Origin: Ignavibacteriales bacterium
GTDB lineage: Bacteria; Bacteroidota; Ignavibacteria; UBA10030; SZUA-254
Direction: 5' to 3'
NCBI GenBank assembly: GCA_016214905.1
Contig: JACRMQ010000006.1
Span: 385,008 to 449,007 of the forward strand
DNA length: 64,000 nt
The position numbers and the translations under genes were made by a program. Under the pieces are notes generated by a model that ran no database searches, was not told the origin of the DNA, and was given only the letters and a program-made list of their open reading frames with translations. This document shows positions 59,876-64,000 of the stretch, piece by piece (position 1 is the first letter of the stretch; every line of letters begins with the position of its first letter).

Positions 59876-60790
59876 ATGAAGGTGACAGTTGACGAAAGCG
59901 CCGGTTTTTGTTGGGGCGTTATCAGAACGATAGACATTGCAGAGACAGAATTGAAATCATCGAGGAATGGTAAAAACCTTTACGTTCTCGGAGATATAAT
60001 ACATAATCCGATGGAGATTGAGCGGCTGAAGAAAGAAGGATTGCAAACGATCACCCACGACCAATTGCAAAATCTTCGCGGTGAAAAAGTTTTTATCAGG
60101 GCACACGGTGAACCGCCATCGACATTCGATACCGCGAAACAATTAGGAATCGATATTGTTGATGCCACTTGTCCCGTTGTGCGAAAAGTGCAAGAGAGAA
60201 TCCGCAAGTTTTACGAAAGCGGATATCAGGTTGTAATTTACGGTAAAATCGATCATGCTGAAGTGATCGGATTGGTTGGGCAGACAAACGGTGAAGCAAT
60301 TGTGATAAAATCTCTCGAAGAGATTGATAAAGTTGACATGAATAAGAAAACCGTTTTATTCTCTCAAACGACTATGGATAAGCAAACATTTTATCGTTTG
60401 AAAGAAGAATTTCAGAATAAGATCAAAGAATTGGTAGTTGATTCATTCGAACAACAAGCCATCGAGTTTCACGCTAAAGATACGATTTGCGGACAGGTTT
60501 TCGGAAGAGATAAAAAACTTCAGGAGTTTGCAAAGAAGAACGACATAATGATTTTTGTTGCCGGAAAAAGCAGTTCAAACGGTAAAGTCTTGTATAATAT
60601 TTGCAAAGACGCGAATCCGAGAACTTATTTCGTAGAAAACGAACATCAGGTTTTACCGGATTGGTTCGATGGAATCGAATCTGTGGGTATAAGCGGTGCG
60701 ACATCCACCCCGCAGTGGGTTATGCAACAAGTCAAACAAGAAATTGAAAAACGGTTTTGTGAAGTCAAAACAAAACAAACAGCATTATAA
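59876..60790 (+). CDS. ispH: 4-hydroxy-3-methylbut-2-enyl diphosphate reductase
   Basis: Last enzyme of the MEP isoprenoid pathway, making IPP and DMAPP with a [4Fe-4S] cluster. The cluster cysteines are C12 ('GFCWGV'), C99 ('DATCPVVRK') and C205 ('DTICGQ'). Other motifs are 'RAHGEPPS', 'GKIDHAEVIGLVGQ' and 'GISGATSTPQWVM'. 304 residues, normal. It ties the window's Fe-S genes to a known client and its IPP product to MiaA. Confidence 0.95.
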   Translation: MKVTVDESAGFCWGVIRTIDIAETELKSSRNGKNLYVLGDIIHNPMEIERLKKEGLQTITHDQLQNLRGEKVFIRAHGEPPSTFDTAKQLGIDIVDATCPVVRKVQERIRKFYESGYQVVIYGKIDHAEVIGLVGQTNGEAIVIKSLEEIDKVDMNKKTVLFSQTTMDKQTFYRLKEEFQNKIKELVVDSFEQQAIEFHAKDTICGQVFGRDKKLQEFAKKNDIMIFVAGKSSSNGKVLYNICKDANPRTYFVENEHQVLPDWFDGIESVGISGATSTPQWVMQQVKQEIEKRFCEVKTKQTAL

Positions 60791-60925
60791 TTAAGTCATC
60801 ATTAAACAACTAAATAATAACCTTCAAAATCAATTTCACACATGAAACAGTTAGATGACTACTGTTCGGTGCGGGATATTTTGAGCAGTCTAATAAATGG
60901 TAGTAGTAACATTTTAGGAGATTGA

Positions 60926-62773
60926 ATGGCAGAAGAGCAGAAGGACACCATCCTTCAACAAAAAACAACCGACGTTAGTAAAACGTCATTTCAAGCATCA
61001 CCCGTTAGCTCGGGTGGGAGTAATTTTAATTTCGCGAGCGTGGAAGAGCGCGAATATACCGAGCAGGAGTACAAAGACCTTTCGAAGTTGTACGACCGCA
61101 CATTTAGCAATATTCAGGAATCACAGATCGTTAAAGGAAAGATCGTTGCAATCACAGATGACAGCGTTGCGATCGATATCGGATTCAAATCCGAAGGATT
61201 AGTTCCGATAGAAGAATTTCCGAACATTGACGAATTAAGTCCGGGCGATGAAATTGAAGTGTATTTAGAAAGTGTGGAAAACAAGGATGGTCAGCTTGTG
61301 CTTTCTCGTAAACGCGCTGATTTCATGCGGACATGGGAGCGCGTTGTCGATGCGTTCAATAAAAGCGAAATATTACAAGGTAAAATCACTCGTCGTATCA
61401 AAGGCGGTTTAGTTGTCGACCTTATGGGTTTGGATGCGTTCCTACCCGGTTCACAAATCGATATTAAACCGGTGCGCGATTTTGACCAGTTCATCGGAAA
61501 GATGATGGAATTTAAGATCGCCAAAATTAATCACCCGAATGAAAATGTTGTTGTTAGTCATAAAGTTCTCATCGAAGCTGAGATGCATGAACAACGCAGC
61601 GCAATTTTGGGCAGTCTCGAAAAAGGTCAAGTCCTTGAAGGTACAGCGAAAGCGATCACTGATTTCGGTGTATTCGTTGACCTCGGCGGTGTTGATGGTT
61701 TGATTCATATTACCGATTTATCATGGGGACGCATCAACCATCCATCTGAAGTGGTTAAGTTAGATCAGACCATCACTGTGGTGGTCATCGATTTCGACGA
61801 AGCGAAGAAACGTATTTCTCTCGGATTGAAACAACTTCAACCACATCCGTGGGAAAAGATAGATGAAAAATATCCGGTCGGCACAAAAGTTACCGGTAAA
61901 GTTGTTTCACTCGCCGACTACGGTGCGTTTATCGAAGTTGAAAAAGGAATCGAGGGCTTAATTCATATATCCGAAATGAGCTGGACTCAACATATCAAAC
62001 ATCCGTCCCAGATGGTTTCGATGGGGCAGATGATTGAAGCTATCATATTGAGCCTCGATAAGGAAAATAAAAAAATATCGCTCGGTATGAAACAACTCGA
62101 ACCAGATCCATGGTTAACACTCTTGCAAAAATATCCGATCGATTCAAAACATATCGGAACGGTCAGAAATCTAACCAACTTCGGTGTGTTTGTAGAGTTG
62201 GAAGAAGGTGTTGATGGTTTAGTGCATATCAGCGATCTATCATGGACAAAGAAAATCCGCCACCCCGGTGAAGTAGTGAAGAAGGGCGAAAAATTGGAAG
62301 TGATTATCCTTGGTATTGATGTTGAACAACGTCGTATTTCTCTCGGGCATAAACAAGTGAATGAGAATCCGTGGGATACTTTCGGTGAGTTATATAAGGT
62401 CGGTATAGAATCATCAGGTAAAATTGTTCGTTTGATTGAGAAAGGTGTCATTGTGGAATTGCCGCAAGGCGTAGACGGCTTCGTGCCGATCTCACAACTA
62501 TCAATGACTCCCCTTAAAAATATTGCAGATGCATTTAAGGTGAACGATGAATTACCGCTTCGTGTTCTTGAATTCGATAAAGAGAGCAAAAAAATTGTGC
62601 TTTCCGCCGTCGAGTATCTGAAACACAAAGAACAAAAAACAATCGATGAATATACTCAGAAACACAAGCTACCCCCGATGACTCTTAAAGAGGTTGCCGA
62701 GATGCCGATGAAACCGATCGAAGCACCTCCTGAAGAATTCACCGGACTACCTACATCCGATTTCATGAATTAA
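60926..62773 (+). CDS. rpsA: 30S ribosomal protein S1
   Basis: mRNA-binding protein for translation initiation. Six S1 (OB-fold) repeats of about 70-87 residues run from ~70 to ~560. The first two are the divergent ribosome-binding ones ('[20 protein letters not shown]', '[20 protein letters not shown]'); repeats 3-5 contain the full '[23 protein letters not shown]' type pattern. The N-terminal ~65 residues are a low-complexity extension and the last ~40 are charged. 615 residues, normal for this phylum. AGGAG lies 7 nt before the ATG. The leader has an inverted repeat AACAGT/ACTGTT at 60846-60866 that could take part in autoregulation. Confidence 0.96.
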   Translation: MAEEQKDTILQQKTTDVSKTSFQASPVSSGGSNFNFASVEEREYTEQEYKDLSKLYDRTFSNIQESQIVKGKIVAITDDSVAIDIGFKSEGLVPIEEFPNIDELSPGDEIEVYLESVENKDGQLVLSRKRADFMRTWERVVDAFNKSEILQGKITRRIKGGLVVDLMGLDAFLPGSQIDIKPVRDFDQFIGKMMEFKIAKINHPNENVVVSHKVLIEAEMHEQRSAILGSLEKGQVLEGTAKAITDFGVFVDLGGVDGLIHITDLSWGRINHPSEVVKLDQTITVVVIDFDEAKKRISLGLKQLQPHPWEKIDEKYPVGTKVTGKVVSLADYGAFIEVEKGIEGLIHISEMSWTQHIKHPSQMVSMGQMIEAIILSLDKENKKISLGMKQLEPDPWLTLLQKYPIDSKHIGTVRNLTNFGVFVELEEGVDGLVHISDLSWTKKIRHPGEVVKKGEKLEVIILGIDVEQRRISLGHKQVNENPWDTFGELYKVGIESSGKIVRLIEKGVIVELPQGVDGFVPISQLSMTPLKNIADAFKVNDELPLRVLEFDKESKKIVLSAVEYLKHKEQKTIDEYTQKHKLPPMTLKEVAEMPMKPIEAPPEEFTGLPTSDFMN

Positions 62774-62800
62774 TATCGTTGATTGAAGGAATAAAACAGA

Positions 62801-62830
62801 GAGTTGTCTTTTTAGGCAACTCTTTGTATT
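62801..62830 (+). terminator. Rho-independent terminator after rpsA
   Basis: GAGTTGTC (62801-62808) / GGCAACTC (62815-62822), 8-bp stem with one G-T pair, 6-nt loop, followed by TTTGTATTTT. Confidence 0.82.
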
Positions 62831-62837
62831 TTAAATC

Positions 62838-64000
62838 ATGATGAAGGTCGCATTTCATACACTCGGTTGCAAACTGAACTTCGCAGAAACGTCAACTCTC
62901 GGGAAACAATTCGTTGAAAGAGGATTTGAAACAGTAGCTGCCGGTCAACCTGCCGATGTTGTTGTGTTGAATACCTGCACAGTTACAGAAAGAGCCGATA
63001 GGGAATGCCGGCAAATAATCCGCAGGGCATTGAGGCAATCGCCAGATGCATTCATTATTGTTACAGGATGTTACGCCCAGCTGCAACCCCATGAAATATC
63101 GGCTATTGAAGGTGTTGATTTAGTTTTAGGTTCTCAGGAGAAATTTGATCTGTTCAAATACACCAACGGACTGAAAAAGAAATCGGTTCCGCAGATTTTT
63201 GTCTCGTGTATAGATGAGGCAGATAAATTCCATCCAGCTTTTTCAAGTGAGATCGGTGGCAGGACCCGGGCATTTCTTAAAGTACAAGACGGATGTGATT
63301 ATACTTGTGCTTTTTGTACAATTCCGCTGGCGCGCGGAGCAAGTCGAAGCGCTACTGAAACCGAAATCATCGAACAAGCGAAAAAAATCGTTCAGGATGG
63401 TTTTAAAGAAATTGTACTGACCGGAGTCAATGTAGGCGATTATGGCAAGAAGATTGAAACAAATTTCATAAATCTGCTGAAGGGATTGGAGCGGATAGCA
63501 GGACTTGAAAGAATCAGGATAAGTTCGATCGAACCGAACCTGCTTACGCGTGAGATGGTTGATTTTATGCTTGCTTCCCAAAAATTTTGCAATCATTTCC
63601 ATATTCCATTGCAAAGCGGTAGTGAAAATATTCTGAAGAAGATGCGCCGAAGATATTTACCACAAGATTACCGATCGATTGTTGAATATATCAGCGCAAA
63701 AGATTTAAGCGCGGGAATCGGAGTTGATGTTATTGTCGGATTCCCTGGTGAATCGGATCAATTGTTCGAAGAAACATATAAATTCATTGTTGATTTGCCG
63801 GTTTCGTATCTTCATGTATTCACATATTCCGAAAGACCTGACACAGACGCACTCACCTTCGCGGATCCGGTGAATCATCAAATCAGGCATGAGCGAAATG
63901 AACGGTTACGGATTTTAAGTCAAAAGAAGCGCCGGAATTTTTACTCTTCCTTCATAGGAAAATCTTTGCCGGTCCTTTTTGAAGGAAAGATGCAAGCGAA
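62838..64000 (+). CDS. mtaB: tRNA t6A37 methylthiotransferase MtaB, 5' part
   Basis: Radical-SAM methylthiotransferase that converts t6A37 to ms2t6A37 in ANN-decoding tRNAs. It runs off the right edge after 387 codons with no stop. The N-terminal MTTase domain has cluster cysteines in 'HTLGCKLN', 'LNTCTVT' and 'TGCYAQ'. The radical-SAM motif CxxxCxxC is at C153, C157 and C160 ('GCDYTCAFC'). Later parts are 'LTGVNVGDYG', 'RISSIEPN', 'HIPLQSGSENILKKMRR' and 'GVDVIVGFPGESD'. ATG at 62838 or 62841 is equally possible. The 'LGCKLN' and 'GVNVGDYG' forms favour MtaB over MiaB or RimO. It needs Fe-S clusters. Confidence 0.92.
   Translation, partial: MMKVAFHTLGCKLNFAETSTLGKQFVERGFETVAAGQPADVVVLNTCTVTERADRECRQIIRRALRQSPDAFIIVTGCYAQLQPHEISAIEGVDLVLGSQEKFDLFKYTNGLKKKSVPQIFVSCIDEADKFHPAFSSEIGGRTRAFLKVQDGCDYTCAFCTIPLARGASRSATETEIIEQAKKIVQDGFKEIVLTGVNVGDYGKKIETNFINLLKGLERIAGLERIRISSIEPNLLTREMVDFMLASQKFCNHFHIPLQSGSENILKKMRRRYLPQDYRSIVEYISAKDLSAGIGVDVIVGFPGESDQLFEETYKFIVDLPVSYLHVFTYSERPDTDALTFADPVNHQIRHERNERLRILSQKKRRNFYSSFIGKSLPVLFEGKMQA

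Noticed and set aside
60846-60866. AACAGT/ACTGTT inverted repeat in the rpsA leader
   Set aside because: A 6-bp stem with a 9-nt loop is expected by chance at this rate; noted in the rpsA entry but not claimed as a regulatory site.

Overview
The window looks like the chromosome of a free-living member of the Ignavibacteria/Chlorobi side of the Bacteroidota (FCB) group. Three large exported proteins end in type IX secretion (T9SS) type A sorting domains with the 'YPNPFNP' signature typical of that group. Other fitting traits are a bacillithiol gene (bshA), a KorAB 2-oxoacid:ferredoxin oxidoreductase and a moderate-to-low G+C content. Six or so candidate promoters have sigma-70-like -35/-10 hexamers with exactly 17 bp between them, which fits Chlorobi/Ignavibacteria better than the TTTG/TAnnTTTG promoters of Bacteroidetes proper. 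No prophage, integrase, insertion sequence or CRISPR array was seen.

Layout. 0-3 kb: kbl (threonine/glycine metabolism), then the Fe-S carriers mrp and nfu, separated by two intergenic double-hairpin repeats. 3-4.7 kb (-): pdxA-ftsE. 5-8.2 kb (+): two exported proteins, the second a T9SS cargo. 8.3-18.6 kb (-): pepA, nrnA, ccdA-korA-korB, then the run prs-rplY-pth-rpsF-ssb-rpsR-rplI. 18.8-29 kb is the accessory part: a T9SS-sorted M4-like metallopeptidase, a lipoprotein, an orphan XRE regulator, a giant 13-repeat YCF48/BNR-type T9SS protein, a decayed T9SS gene remnant, a third double-hairpin repeat and a candidate small RNA.

29.1-38.0 kb (-) is a compact Fe-S/oxidative-stress operon: rrf2(iscR-like)-nifS/iscS-small protein-sufB-sufC-sufD-sufS-sufU-sufT, followed at close spacing by a secreted protein and a Tat-type Fe/Mn superoxide dismutase. 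A 25-bp IscR-like inverted repeat lies just upstream of the first gene, so an Fe-S-sensing feedback loop is the simplest model. With mrp and nfu at the left edge, much of the window's specialised content concerns Fe-S clusters and redox balance. bshA (38.5 kb) and a CoA-disulfide-reductase-like flavoenzyme (48 kb) add low-molecular-weight thiol chemistry.

38.5-64 kb is mostly housekeeping on the + strand: bshA, a membrane metallophosphoesterase, a 39-residue very basic protein, folP-cdaA-pcm-miaA, tRNA-Pro(CGG) on the - strand, a CheY-like regulator, a lipoprotein that appears split by a frameshift, der, the CoADR-like gene, upp, rel-HU-ruvX-mtgA, an AlbA_2/winged-helix protein directly followed by a 1322-residue hybrid histidine kinase, trmH (-), cmk-ispH-rpsA and the 5' part of mtaB running off the edge.

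I found no wholly new multi-gene system that I can defend. The best leads are the SUF-SOD operon with its extra small gene and operator, the three Y-shaped double-hairpin repeats, the AlbA_2/hybrid-kinase pair, and the two short promoter-to-terminator intervals that could be small RNAs or leaders.
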